Position numbers and translations under genes: made by a program. Of a stretch of 28,931 nt of DNA, positions 1-6,960 are shown piece by piece. Below the pieces are notes generated by a model. That model saw only the letters and a program-made list of their open reading frames with translations, was not told the origin of the DNA and searched no databases. Position 1 is the first letter of the stretch. Each line of letters starts with the position of its first letter. The DNA is from a virus, in IMG/VR virus record IMGVR_UViG_3300025896_000143, positions 1-28,931 of that record; one strand, 5' to 3'.

Positions 1-365
1 TGGCCAGCCAGAATAGTGCGGCACACAACATGAAAAGCATCGTCGGGAATTTCGGCGGCGGAAGTCCAGAAACGAGGGATAATGTCATGCAGCCCGCTTT
101 CCGTGATAGATTGGAAGAATAACTTCTTGTTGCTGGCAGGCCGGATAGCCGTGCAAGGATTAAGAAGCCGGTAACTGCCGGGCACAGAGGTCAGCAGCAT
201 TTCGGGGACATGGGCAGGATTGATGTTACCCCAGTTGACGATGACGTCTTCGGCTTGCTGGAAATAACTACTGCCCGACAGCTTTAGCACCTTCCCTCCA
301 AGGGCTTCGGCCAAAGCCTTAGCACTCTTGGAGCCAGTGCGGTAGGGAAGAACTCGGTATCGCAT
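1..365 (-). CDS. ATP-grasp ligase, N-terminal part (partial)
   Basis: About 121 residues are visible; the gene runs off the left edge, so the catalytic ATP-grasp core is missing. The product starts MRYRVLPYRTGSKSAKALAE and contains VIVNWGN, then a stretch with NPCTAIRPASNKKLFFQ. This resembles the pre-ATP-grasp region of phage ATP-grasp proteins, where a short tyrosine/arginine-rich start leads to an INWGN-type strand and then an N-K-x-x-F helix. ATP-grasp enzymes join a carboxylate to an amine through an acyl phosphate. The start has a strong ribosome site (GAGGAGGG) inside the end of the preceding amidoligase gene, one base separating that stop from this ATG, so the two are probably co-translated. 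The family call rests on motif recognition of the N-terminal part only; the neighbouring ligases support it. Confidence 0.68.
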   Translation of the reverse strand, partial: MRYRVLPYRTGSKSAKALAEALGGKVLKLSGSSYFQQAEDVIVNWGNINPAHVPEMLLTSVPGSYRLLNPCTAIRPASNKKLFFQSITESGLHDIIPRFWTSAAEIPDDAFHVVCRTILAG

Positions 366-366
366 A

Positions 367-1503
367 TCAGCCCTCCTCGTCGAAGTCGATATCGACGTCA
401 TAATCGGTGTCGTAGATTTCCTCGGGCTCTTCCGGTTCCTCGGTGTAGCCGGGGAAGGGGATGGCTTCCATCTGTTGAATCGGCATCAGGGTATTCGCCG
501 TAGTAGCCAGCGAAAAGAATTCGTTAGCCGATTGGTGAGACGTGGCCCACGCATCAGATTGCGCCACCATCCCGCCGAGTTTTTTCATGACCTTCCGTGG
601 GTCACGGCCAAAAGGGTCGTCGGCCAACTCCACAGGTTTGTAGAGTGACCAGTCTCGACAGTAACAGATATCCTGCGCCAGCCGGATTCCGTCGTAGAGC
701 GAGTCACGAATCTGATCTTCGGTCATCGCAATCCCTTGCCGGACAATCGCGGCGGTATCGCCGAGGATGGTGTCGAAGAAGGTGGCCGGTCCTTCCGCCG
801 AGAACATACCGCAGATATCGCGCGGATCGGAGAACTCTGCCGACAGATCGTAGAGACGGCGAAGAATACTCAACCAGTCCATAATCGCCTGTGGGTTCGT
901 GCAGCCACGCAGGGTGCGGATTTCGAGCGAGCCGAACTTCATCAGCGCATGGGCGTTCAAGCCGCCGTAGTGGAGGTTGTCACGGAGTTCGAGCTTGCCG
1001 TCGCTACGGATGAACCGCTTGATCTGAGAAACCAGAGCGGGAGCGTCCTTCGCCCGCAGACAGAAGAGATTGCCGACGCGGTGGTCGCCGCACCACTCGG
1101 TCAAGGCTTCCTCGACGATGAAGTAGAGAGCCATGAAAGCCGTCAGACGGTTGAGGTGAAACTTCTGGCAGTTGAGGTGGACGTGAACCGACGTCCGATT
1201 GGAGACGTCAAGGACGGTGCCGTATTTATCCATGATCTTCCAGAGGGCTTCGATGGCCTCGGGGACCTGATCGAACTTGATCGGCTTCGCCAGAACGTAT
1301 TCGGCGTTGTCCTGCCCCCGCAGAGAATGGTCCTGATGGAATTCCCAGAACGGCGCGAGGTTGGCGTTGTTCTTCTCGAACTTATTGCCCTCGCACTCGA
1401 TTTCGATACCGACCTCGCCTGCCGTCGGAATACGGCCCAGCAGAGTCTTGATATCGTAACCCGGCGAAGGGTTCTCGGTTGTCCGGAGAAACGGCGACTT
1501 CAT
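367..1503 (-). CDS. Amidoligase_2-type COOH-NH2 ligase
   Basis: 378 residues. The product resembles the putative amidoligase family (glutamine synthetase-like fold), which is predicted to form amide bonds using ATP. Visible motifs in order: VGIEIECEG at about 31-39 (metal-binding glutamates), a D-H-S-L segment at 58-61 followed by AEYVL, HVHLN at 107-111, a basic/aromatic middle, and FGSLEIRTLRG at about 190-200. These acidic, histidine and E-x-R motifs are the family's hallmark. The C-terminal 25 residues are very acidic. The ATG at 1503 is chosen because AAGGAGGTGCCC precedes it; a longer open frame to 1608 has no comparable site. It sits ten bases after a 259-aa gene of unknown role and one base before the ATP-grasp gene. 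The substrate is not deducible. Confidence 0.85.
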   Translation of the reverse strand: MKSPFLRTTENPSPGYDIKTLLGRIPTAGEVGIEIECEGNKFEKNNANLAPFWEFHQDHSLRGQDNAEYVLAKPIKFDQVPEAIEALWKIMDKYGTVLDVSNRTSVHVHLNCQKFHLNRLTAFMALYFIVEEALTEWCGDHRVGNLFCLRAKDAPALVSQIKRFIRSDGKLELRDNLHYGGLNAHALMKFGSLEIRTLRGCTNPQAIMDWLSILRRLYDLSAEFSDPRDICGMFSAEGPATFFDTILGDTAAIVRQGIAMTEDQIRDSLYDGIRLAQDICYCRDWSLYKPVELADDPFGRDPRKVMKKLGGMVAQSDAWATSHQSANEFFSLATTANTLMPIQQMEAIPFPGYTEEPEEPEEIYDTDYDVDIDFDEEG

Positions 1504-1513
1504 GGGCACCTCC

Positions 1514-2293
1514 TTATTCGACGACGATGTTAATGAAAATCCCGAGGTCCTGAACGGCTTCCCGGGTGTGGTAGTGGTTGACGTCGAGGATAACCTCGGT
1601 GGAGTCACGATGCGGCAGAACCCCGATAACGCTGTCCTTGTAGCCGAGGAACAACGTGTTGATCGGGCCTCGGATCAAGGCGAAATGCCGGTGGAAGGCG
1701 ACCCCGTCGTTCGTGACGGTCCTATCCTTGAGATTGGTCAGACATTCCTCGAACGAGGGATACTCGTTACGGATGGTAGCCGCGAGAGCCGGGGAAGTCA
1801 AGGCAATTCCACGCGGCCCGCCCATTATGGGCTGATCGTCCAGCCGAAGACGACTCTCGGCGATCATGTTGCTGGTCAAACCCTGCTCGGATTTGCGGGT
1901 GGGTTGACGTTCGAGATAGTAAACCCGACCGTTGTAGTTGCACATTCCCAACGGGAACGGGCGGAACTTGTTGAACTTCGGCGAGTTAATCATCTTCCGC
2001 ATGAGAGCGGACTTCGGATTCTTCTCCATCCATTCGTCCATCGCGGTGCCGAGCGACGGGTGATCGGACGGATACTGCTCGAACGGCGGACGGTTCGACG
2101 AGTGGACGATCATTTCATCCGACAGCGGTTCCATGTAAACACGGAAGATGCCGTCCGGGTTATGAGCGGTGATCGCCATGATGTAGTGCGGAAGACCGTA
2201 ATAGAGAACGACGGTTCCACGGAGCCGCATATTCGCTTCCTTGATATTCTCGTAGAAGTTGATATGCTCTTTCGTTTTGTCTTCGGTTACCAT
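1514..2293 (-). CDS. Unrecognised protein of the amidoligase cassette
   Basis: 259 residues, soluble, without signal peptide or membrane segment. I do not recognise a family. The N-terminal half is rich in H, P and aromatic residues; the middle carries YNGRVYYLERQP and a glycine-rich DQPIMGGPRGIAL stretch; the C-terminal half includes HRHFALIRGPINTLFLGYKD. The ATG at 2293 is supported by AAGGAGAGTGAC. The gene lies ten bases downstream of the COOH-NH2 ligase and ten bases upstream of the Amidoligase_2 gene, with each ribosome site inside the gap, so it is almost certainly made with them. It could be a substrate, acceptor or carrier, an accessory subunit, or an uncharacterised enzyme. Nothing in the sequence decides this. 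Confidence 0.88.
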   Translation of the reverse strand: MVTEDKTKEHINFYENIKEANMRLRGTVVLYYGLPHYIMAITAHNPDGIFRVYMEPLSDEMIVHSSNRPPFEQYPSDHPSLGTAMDEWMEKNPKSALMRKMINSPKFNKFRPFPLGMCNYNGRVYYLERQPTRKSEQGLTSNMIAESRLRLDDQPIMGGPRGIALTSPALAATIRNEYPSFEECLTNLKDRTVTNDGVAFHRHFALIRGPINTLFLGYKDSVIGVLPHRDSTEVILDVNHYHTREAVQDLGIFINIVVE

Positions 2294-2303
2294 GTCACTC
2301 TCC

Positions 2304-3158
2304 TTAATAGCGGGCGTAGCTGTGGTCGATGGTGGTCAGCGGGAACCGGAAGGCCCGGCTGAAACTGGCGGGGACGCTCGACTGATTGATGGCGTCAACC
2401 AGCGTCGAGTTGTAGCGCGAGACACGCTCCGGCAGATACGTGTTCCGCATATCGGCAATCGCCTGCACCATACGGTTCCAGACGGCGAGACGACGATCCC
2501 GGGTAGTCACCCAGAAGTTCGACAGGACACGGTATTCGACGCCGTAGTCCTTGATGCGACACGCCCCGGCCTTGCCGTATAGCGAGCGACGTTCGGTGTT
2601 CTCGTCCAGCTTGAGCGACCAGCCGCCGAGATACCAGTCAAGCTGCTTCACGAGGTCGCAGCAATTCAGCATATGCTGCGGATCGGACAGCGCGGCGTCC
2701 TTCGTCCACCCGAAGTGGATATGCCCCCCGGCACAGCGCAGAAACGGGTCGTGATCGAGCGACGGCGGAGGGTTCACGGTCTGCGTCCACGCGTTATAGT
2801 CCGGCGAACACCCAAGAGCGAGGGCTTCCTTCGACGACGCGAGGAAGACTTCTTCGGAGAACCGAACGGACGGAACCGCCTGCAACGTATGGCCCGCCGG
2901 GAGCATCGCTTCAAGCTGCCCCATCACCGCTTGGATATTGCGGTTCCAATCGCGGAAGTTGTCGACCGGGTCGATGTTGAACTCGGCAGCGAGGCCGTCA
3001 CGCTGGACAGCGCCGTATTCGACCTTGTGCGGTTCTTCCTTCGAGCCGGGAATCAGCCCTTCGGCGGAGACAGGCTGGCCGTCCGGGCCGAAGATGAACA
3101 GTTCGGGGTCGCACCCGAAGGTGAACCCGTCCATCGGGGTGAGTGCTTGGGTCGTCAT
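2304..3158 (-). CDS. phiEco32-like COOH-NH2 ligase, type 2
   Basis: 284 residues. It matches the phage phiEco32-like COOH.NH2 ligase family, distant relatives of glutamine synthetase and glutamate-cysteine ligase predicted to join an amine to a carboxylate with ATP. Motifs: FGCDPELFIF at 14-23, a second acidic motif VQRDGLAAEFNIDP at 51-64, AGGHIHFGW at 143-151, and YGVEYRVLSNFW at about 205-216. Residues E19, E59, H146, H148, E208 and R210 are the expected metal, ATP and substrate ligands. The ATG at 3158 follows AAAGGAGTAGC; in-frame sequence upstream is not used because it overlaps the preceding gene and reads through the 16-bp palindrome. The palindrome separates this start from the stop of the class II amidotransferase gene. 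Confidence 0.87.
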   Translation of the reverse strand: MTTQALTPMDGFTFGCDPELFIFGPDGQPVSAEGLIPGSKEEPHKVEYGAVQRDGLAAEFNIDPVDNFRDWNRNIQAVMGQLEAMLPAGHTLQAVPSVRFSEEVFLASSKEALALGCSPDYNAWTQTVNPPPSLDHDPFLRCAGGHIHFGWTKDAALSDPQHMLNCCDLVKQLDWYLGGWSLKLDENTERRSLYGKAGACRIKDYGVEYRVLSNFWVTTRDRRLAVWNRMVQAIADMRNTYLPERVSRYNSTLVDAINQSSVPASFSRAFRFPLTTIDHSYARY

Positions 3159-3170
3159 GCTACTCCTTTC

Positions 3171-3186
3171 TTGGCAAACTTGCCAA
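3171..3186. repeat. 16-bp palindrome, copy 1
   Basis: TTGGCAAACTTGCCAA, with 7-bp arms and a two-base centre. It fills the gap directly after the stop of the class II amidotransferase gene and ends 12 bases before the ATG of the COOH-NH2 ligase. Candidate operator or RNA hairpin; one of seven identical elements in the leftward arm. Confidence 0.9.
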
Positions 3187-4326
3187 TTACAACAGTTGAT
3201 CGAGGTTGGCGACGTGGACCCGGGAAGCCTGATTGTCACCGCCGGAGCAGGTGGGGCACAGGCAAATCTGGTCACGCTCGAAGATCGTCACGCCCTGATC
3301 GGCGAAGTCCACAGACTGCCCACACCATGAGCAGCCATACTTGGCGATTTCCTCGAACTGCTCGCGGGTCATCAGGCCCGCCATCGGGTCTTCCTCGCTG
3401 CCGAACAGGTGGACGATGTTGACGTTGTCAGTGGGTTGTTTGCCCAACGTCGTCGTGCCACGGGATTTCGTCGTCGTAGTCCGGGTATGTGAAGCCGCAT
3501 TGGTAGCGCGATTGAAAGGGTCGTAGGTAGTCGACACCGCTACCGGCTCCTTTCCTGCTAGCTTCTTGCACTTCGGTTTCGGGACGTCGTCCCCGCCCGC
3601 CGTCAGCTTGTCGAGGTCGAACTGATACCAGACGTCCTCTTCCGTCGAGAAGTAGCGGTGCGCCTTCTCGTTGTGGTAGAGCTTGTATTCCTTGCCGGTG
3701 CCGGTGGGCAGAGCCGTGGCGACGTCGATCATCGGCCATTCCGAAGCCCAGAACAGCTTCTTGAAATCGTCCGAATACGCATACCACATCGGGCGTTGAT
3801 CGTTACGCAGGAAGTTGAGCGTGTTGTTTTCACGATCCATCCATACGAGTGACCACGCCCCACCGGTCGTTCCGCCGCCGGATCGCAGCATCGGGATGAT
3901 TTCTTCGACACCGAACTTGGCGATACCGGCGATGATTGCGTGGCTGTCGGTGCCGAATTTCTCGTCGAGCAGCTTTTCGAGTTCGGCGTAAGACTGCGTG
4001 TCGAGCGTTCCGTTATGAGCGCCGACAATGTGATCGACTTCATACGGATGGGCGTTGACGTTGTTGACGACACCCTTGGTGGCAGCCCTGTTGTGACCCA
4101 GAAAAACCTTCGACTGGAAGGCATTCAAGGCCGTTTTGAACCGGGGCATATCGAACAAGTCGATGGGATTCAACGCCCCCTTGGAGATAACGGCTTCACC
4201 GTTCTTGCGGATGGCCGCAATACCAGTCGAGTCCGGGCCGCGAAGGTAGTCGATCAGCAAGAGGCGCTTCATCGTCGCCTCGTCCTTGAATTCCAGATTT
4301 CCGGCAATGCCGACGTGACCGCACAT
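3187..4326 (-). CDS. Class II (Ntn) glutamine amidotransferase with zinc-ribbon tail
   Basis: 379 residues. The product starts MCGHVGIAG, so removal of Met exposes the catalytic Cys of an N-terminal-nucleophile amidotransferase that takes ammonia from glutamine. Family motifs are present: RGPDSTG at 29-35, LGHNRAATKG at 76-85, NAHPY at 91-95, HNGTLD at 104-109 and DSHAI at 127-131. After the catalytic domain comes a threonine-rich linker (about 270-310) and a C-terminal cysteine cluster (C332, C335, C355, C357, C360) that looks like a zinc ribbon. No synthetase domain is fused, so the acceptor is probably handled by the separate ligases encoded nearby. The start is fixed by the catalytic Cys and by a TGATG overlap with the upstream class I enzyme. 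Confidence 0.88.
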   Translation of the reverse strand: MCGHVGIAGNLEFKDEATMKRLLLIDYLRGPDSTGIAAIRKNGEAVISKGALNPIDLFDMPRFKTALNAFQSKVFLGHNRAATKGVVNNVNAHPYEVDHIVGAHNGTLDTQSYAELEKLLDEKFGTDSHAIIAGIAKFGVEEIIPMLRSGGGTTGGAWSLVWMDRENNTLNFLRNDQRPMWYAYSDDFKKLFWASEWPMIDVATALPTGTGKEYKLYHNEKAHRYFSTEEDVWYQFDLDKLTAGGDDVPKPKCKKLAGKEPVAVSTTYDPFNRATNAASHTRTTTTKSRGTTTLGKQPTDNVNIVHLFGSEEDPMAGLMTREQFEEIAKYGCSWCGQSVDFADQGVTIFERDQICLCPTCSGGDNQASRVHVANLDQLL

Positions 4327-5249
4327 CAGTTTGTTCCCTTCTTGGTCTGGGTGATAGTGAGTGGCTTGGTGATAGATTTCTTGCGCTTCGCCCAGCCAGC
4401 ATTGCGTTGCGCGACTAGATCGGGTTTGATCCGATACTGGGAATCCTGCCAGTGCAGATCGGGGTTGCAGACGATGTAGCTCTGGATCAAGTCGAGAGTC
4501 CACTTGGCGAACTGGTTGTAGCCACGGTATTCGGGGTGGCCTTGGATGCCGAGGAAGCACGAGTCCCGGAAGAAGAACGCTTCCACGTCCTGCCGCTTGC
4601 CGACGTCGCAGTCCATGTCGTTCAACCAGCGAGCCGTCGACTTGTTGCAGACAGCGATGACTTCCATCCCGATTTCCGGGTTGGCGATGACGGCCTGATG
4701 ATGGACGGACGAGATACGGGGGATAGCCGTCTTGTTGACGACGTCATAAATCCCGTGATCGCCGTAGTGCTCATCGACGTCTTGGAACAACTTGCCGCCC
4801 ATGAGGACGTTGCCGAGTTGCGCCCCGCGACAAATGCCGAGCATCGGGATACCGAGTTCCATGCACTTGTCGAAGATAGCAATATCCTCCTTGTCTCGTT
4901 CGACATGAACGCGAGTCGTATCGTGCGGCTTCTCGCCGTAGAGCCGAGGATCGACGTCCGGACCGCCGGTCAGCACGACGAGGTCGGCGATTTCGACGGT
5001 AGTTGCCCGCTTGCATCGAGCACGAGCAAAGAGTTCCGCGAACTGCCGTTCTTCATACGGCGGACCGGCAACGAAAACATCGAGCCAGAGTTCGGGATAG
5101 TCGAGCAGATGGTCACGCAGAACCGACACCTTCGGCGGAGCGCGATTGCCCTGCGTCAGAGTGATCTTCGACTTGTCGATTGTCAGGCCGAGGCACTGGG
5201 CCGTAATCGTTGAGTTCTGCTGTGCGAGAGCAGAGTTAGCGGCGGCCAT
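4326..5249 (-). CDS. Class I glutamine amidotransferase / gamma-glutamyl hydrolase-like (C26)
   Basis: 307 residues. This is a flavodoxin-like class I amidotransferase fold: VVLTGGPDVDPRLYGE at about 91-106, nucleophile elbow GICRGAQLGN with Cys140, SSVHHQAV at about 180-187 and GIQGHPEY giving His238 and Glu240 of the triad. The GGPDVDP and SVHHQ signatures fit the peptidase C26 branch, which cleaves gamma-glutamyl bonds (as PuuD does), better than a synthetase subunit. It may trim gamma-glutamyl intermediates or release ammonia for the ligases. The C-terminal 40 residues are basic. The ATG at 5249 is chosen for its GGAGGT site; the longer frame to 5312 would overlap the preceding small gene extensively. 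It overlaps that gene by 14 bases and the next by one. Confidence 0.87.
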   Translation of the reverse strand: MAAANSALAQQNSTITAQCLGLTIDKSKITLTQGNRAPPKVSVLRDHLLDYPELWLDVFVAGPPYEERQFAELFARARCKRATTVEIADLVVLTGGPDVDPRLYGEKPHDTTRVHVERDKEDIAIFDKCMELGIPMLGICRGAQLGNVLMGGKLFQDVDEHYGDHGIYDVVNKTAIPRISSVHHQAVIANPEIGMEVIAVCNKSTARWLNDMDCDVGKRQDVEAFFFRDSCFLGIQGHPEYRGYNQFAKWTLDLIQSYIVCNPDLHWQDSQYRIKPDLVAQRNAGWAKRKKSITKPLTITQTKKGTN

Positions 5250-5442
5250 GCGACACCTCCTTTCCTGTTTCTTCCGTGCTGCCTTGGTGCTTCGGCGTGA
5301 GCGTCGGCCCATGATCGGACTCCTTCACTATGTCTTGAATGACGTCGATGGCAATCTTATACGCCTCGCTCTTGGCCCCATACCAATGAAGGCGGGCAGC
5401 CCGTTCAAGCCGTATCTTGCCGTAATATTTCGAGATACCCAT
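5236..5442 (-). CDS. Small basic protein, first gene of the amidoligase cassette
   Basis: 68 residues, beginning MGISKYYGKIRLERAARLHW. No family recognised. It is basic, probably mostly helical in its first 45 residues, with a polar tail ending EVSHGRR. The ATG at 5442 follows AAAAAGGATCATC; an upstream in-frame TTG would place the palindrome inside the coding region and lacks a ribosome site. The end overlaps the class I amidotransferase start by 14 bases, consistent with coupled translation. The leader upstream contains a palindrome copy and a stable minus-strand hairpin. Confidence 0.7.
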   Translation of the reverse strand: MGISKYYGKIRLERAARLHWYGAKSEAYKIAIDVIQDIVKESDHGPTLTPKHQGSTEETGKEVSHGRR

Positions 5443-5453
5443 GATGATCCTTT

Positions 5454-5469
5454 TTGGCAAGTTTGCCAA
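5454..5469. repeat. 16-bp palindrome, copy 2
   Basis: TTGGCAAGTTTGCCAA on the plus strand. It lies 11 bases upstream of the ATG of the first gene of the amidoligase cassette, just before its ribosome site. Confidence 0.9.
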
Positions 5470-5480
5470 GAGTGACAGGA

Positions 5481-5507
5481 GGGATGAGGATTTGGAGTCC
5501 CCATCCC
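5481..5507 (-). other. Leader hairpin, 10-bp stem
   Basis: As minus-strand RNA the segment folds as GGGATGGGGA, a 7-base loop, then TCCTCATCCC: ten continuous pairs with one G-U. On the plus strand the G-U becomes an A-C mismatch, so the structure fits a leftward transcript. It sits in the untranslated leader of the amidoligase cassette, 12 bases before palindrome copy 2. There is no U-run, so it is not an intrinsic terminator. Confidence 0.55.
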
Positions 5508-5844
5508 CCCTGTTATTAACCCGTGCATTGCCTCTACCTTGACCGTTGACCTTCCCAAGTCTTTTCGCAATTATCTTCCGCTTGCTAAGGCGGGGCGATT
5601 GGAATCTGACTATACCCGGGACGCAAGTCGGCTAGGGGCCAGTGTGCGTGGCGGGCGGGCGCGGGCGGTGTGGGCCGGATGGCTTATGGATAGCGCCGTT
5701 TCGCGGACGGCTTTAAGGGTCTTGCTCCCACTTCCTGCATTTCCAGACTCTCACAGTTGATCCCATATGATGATGGACTCAAGGCGTAGGGGAAACGAAC
5801 CCCTATCTTACTAGACCTATAGCGTGAGCAGGGTTAATGGTGGA
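5508..5844. other. Gene-free interval before the amidoligase cassette
   Basis: About 340 bases between the 250-aa gene and the leader of the cassette. No open frame with a ribosome site was found on either strand. It contains a perfect hairpin TAGGGG-7-CCCCTA at 5787-5805 just after the upstream gene's stop, and a smaller GCCGT/ACGGC stem near 5700. I could not identify a convincing promoter, although a leftward one is expected here. Confidence 0.5.
5787..5805. other. Intergenic hairpin after 250-aa gene
   Basis: TAGGGG and CCCCTA arms with a 7-base loop; perfect on both strands. It lies about 40 bases downstream of the stop of the leftward 250-aa gene. The loop reads TTCGTTT on the minus strand, resembling a tRNA T-loop, but no acceptor stem or D-arm accompanies it. 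It lacks a U-tract. Possible processing site or transcript 3' end. Confidence 0.45.
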
Positions 5845-6597
5845 TCAGGCGGCCTTCGCACCACGCAGAGCGGTCTGCTCGACGTGATTCTTGTCGGCCT
5901 TCTGGGCGGATTCCCGCTGTTTGGCGGTCTGCTGCGGATAGCGCGAACGCAGGCCAGCATAGACCACCGGCGCACCGGCTGCTTCGACTTCGGCGCGGGT
6001 CAGCAGCTTGGTCGGACCGGTCGCGTCCCAGCGCGCCAACTGCTCGGCGCTCATCTTCTGAGCGAGAGCCGCCGTGTCCTGCGATTCGTTGAACAGCGCC
6101 GACGGTTCGGTGAAGTCCGATTTCAGATCGGTCCACGCCTTCGGCGGCAGGAACGGATTGTCCATCGCGCCCTTGCCGATGTTCCGGAACAGACCGAAGA
6201 TGTAGTTCGGATTACCGCCCTTCATGTTCGAGGCCGGGTCGCCGCCGGTATAGACCGAATTGTCCGTGGCCCGCAGGAACTCGAAGCCTTCGTCCCGCAG
6301 AATCTTGAGCCACTTCGCGCCGACGCCGCCCGAAATCTGTCTGGCAGTCAGGATGGCGAGGAAGACGTGGTTCGGCATATCGCGGTTCGAGAACGTGCCG
6401 ATGCGGATGCGCTGCCGGAAGATATCGGCGTAGGTGGGACCGGCGAAGCAATCGCCCATCGGGGTGCCGCTGTCGCCCGACACGATCTGGATGGACGACT
6501 TCTCGTCAGGATCGACCCCGAAGTTCTGGATGATGCAGCAAGCGCAGCAGCCCCAGTAGGTTCCCGGAATCGAGGAACCGAAACGCAGAAATTCCAT
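5845..6597 (-). CDS. Unrecognised 250-aa phage protein, cysteine-rich start
   Basis: 250 residues, soluble. The start contains WGCCACCIIQNF with four cysteines at 17-21, followed by a G-D-S-G-rich stretch, then DMPNHVFLAIL and ILRDEGFEFLRATDNSVYTG, which look like the core of an alpha/beta domain. The C-terminal 60 residues are alanine-, glutamine- and lysine-rich and probably flexible or helical. I have no family assignment; the cysteine quartet could bind metal. The ATG at 6597 follows AAGGAGAATGAC. The stop of the preceding 91-aa gene is one base upstream of this ATG, so the two form one unit. The hairpin at 5787-5805 follows the gene. Confidence 0.85.
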   Translation of the reverse strand: MEFLRFGSSIPGTYWGCCACCIIQNFGVDPDEKSSIQIVSGDSGTPMGDCFAGPTYADIFRQRIRIGTFSNRDMPNHVFLAILTARQISGGVGAKWLKILRDEGFEFLRATDNSVYTGGDPASNMKGGNPNYIFGLFRNIGKGAMDNPFLPPKAWTDLKSDFTEPSALFNESQDTAALAQKMSAEQLARWDATGPTKLLTRAEVEAAGAPVVYAGLRSRYPQQTAKQRESAQKADKNHVEQTALRGAKAA

Positions 6598-6598
6598 G

Positions 6599-6874
6599 TC
6601 ATTCTCCTTCGAGAGAGTTCAAACGCTTGCGATATTCTTGGCGCTTTTCGTCACGCCATGCATCACGAAGGTCCTCGCAATAGACCCCGCGATATGGGAT
6701 GCGCGGGACGAGACTGCCGATGACGACAGTCGCTTCCCTCTTTGTGCGACACCACGAGCAATCGCAATGCCGCCAATTCCGCTTGTGCTGAACAATCCCT
6801 GCGGTGACGATTTTACCAGCAAGGAGTTCGTTGGCCCGCGATGAAATCGCCGACCGCAAGGATTGCACAGTCAT
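6599..6874 (-). CDS. Small CxCxxC protein
   Basis: 91 residues. The centre has NWRHCDCSWCRTKRE (C37, C39, C42), and C66 lies in YRGVYCEDLRDAW, giving four cysteines plus H36 that could hold one zinc. The C-terminus is strongly charged and helical. No family recognised. The ATG at 6874 has no good Shine-Dalgarno of its own; it overlaps by ATGA with a nine-codon frame (6871-6900) that does have one, so it may be translated by coupling. It ends one base before the start of the 250-aa gene. Confidence 0.72.
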   Translation of the reverse strand: MTVQSLRSAISSRANELLAGKIVTAGIVQHKRNWRHCDCSWCRTKREATVVIGSLVPRIPYRGVYCEDLRDAWRDEKRQEYRKRLNSLEGE

Positions 6875-6900
6875 GGTTCGCTTTCACGAATCGAGGTCAT
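6871..6900 (-). CDS. Nine-residue leader peptide (MTSIRESEP)
   Basis: A ten-codon frame with a ribosome site (CAGGGAGTATTCC) whose TGA overlaps the ATG of the 91-aa gene as ATGA. The palindrome copy 3 ends 17 bases upstream. It looks like a translational coupling leader for the CxCxxC protein. It is too short to judge by composition, and the alternative is a weak direct start of the downstream gene. Confidence 0.45.
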   Translation of the reverse strand: MTSIRESEP

Positions 6901-6917
6901 GGAATACTCCCTGAAAG

Positions 6918-6933
6918 TTGGCAAGTTTGCCAA
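6918..6933. repeat. 16-bp palindrome, copy 3
   Basis: TTGGCAAGTTTGCCAA in the 60-base gap between the 215-aa gene stop (6961) and the nine-codon leader start (6900). Confidence 0.9.
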
Positions 6934-6960
6934 GATGGAACGAAAGGGGAACGGATGGTA

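Noticed and set aside
736-1533. 265-codon plus-strand frame opposite the amidoligase gene, and similar long plus-strand frames at 1502-2362, 2673-3422, 4452-5213 and 8433-9089
   Set aside because: They are antisense to genes with clear motifs and ribosome sites, have no good ribosome site of their own, and read as arginine/valine-rich shadow translations.
5539-5760. 73-codon plus-strand frame in the gap before the amidoligase cassette
   Set aside because: No ribosome site and opposite to all neighbouring genes; composition follows local GC-rich sequence.
5787-5805. T-arm-like hairpin AGGGG-TTCGTTT-CCCCT on the minus strand as a tRNA
   Set aside because: No matching acceptor stem, D-arm or anticodon arm could be found within tRNA distance, and the T-loop lacks the conserved A.
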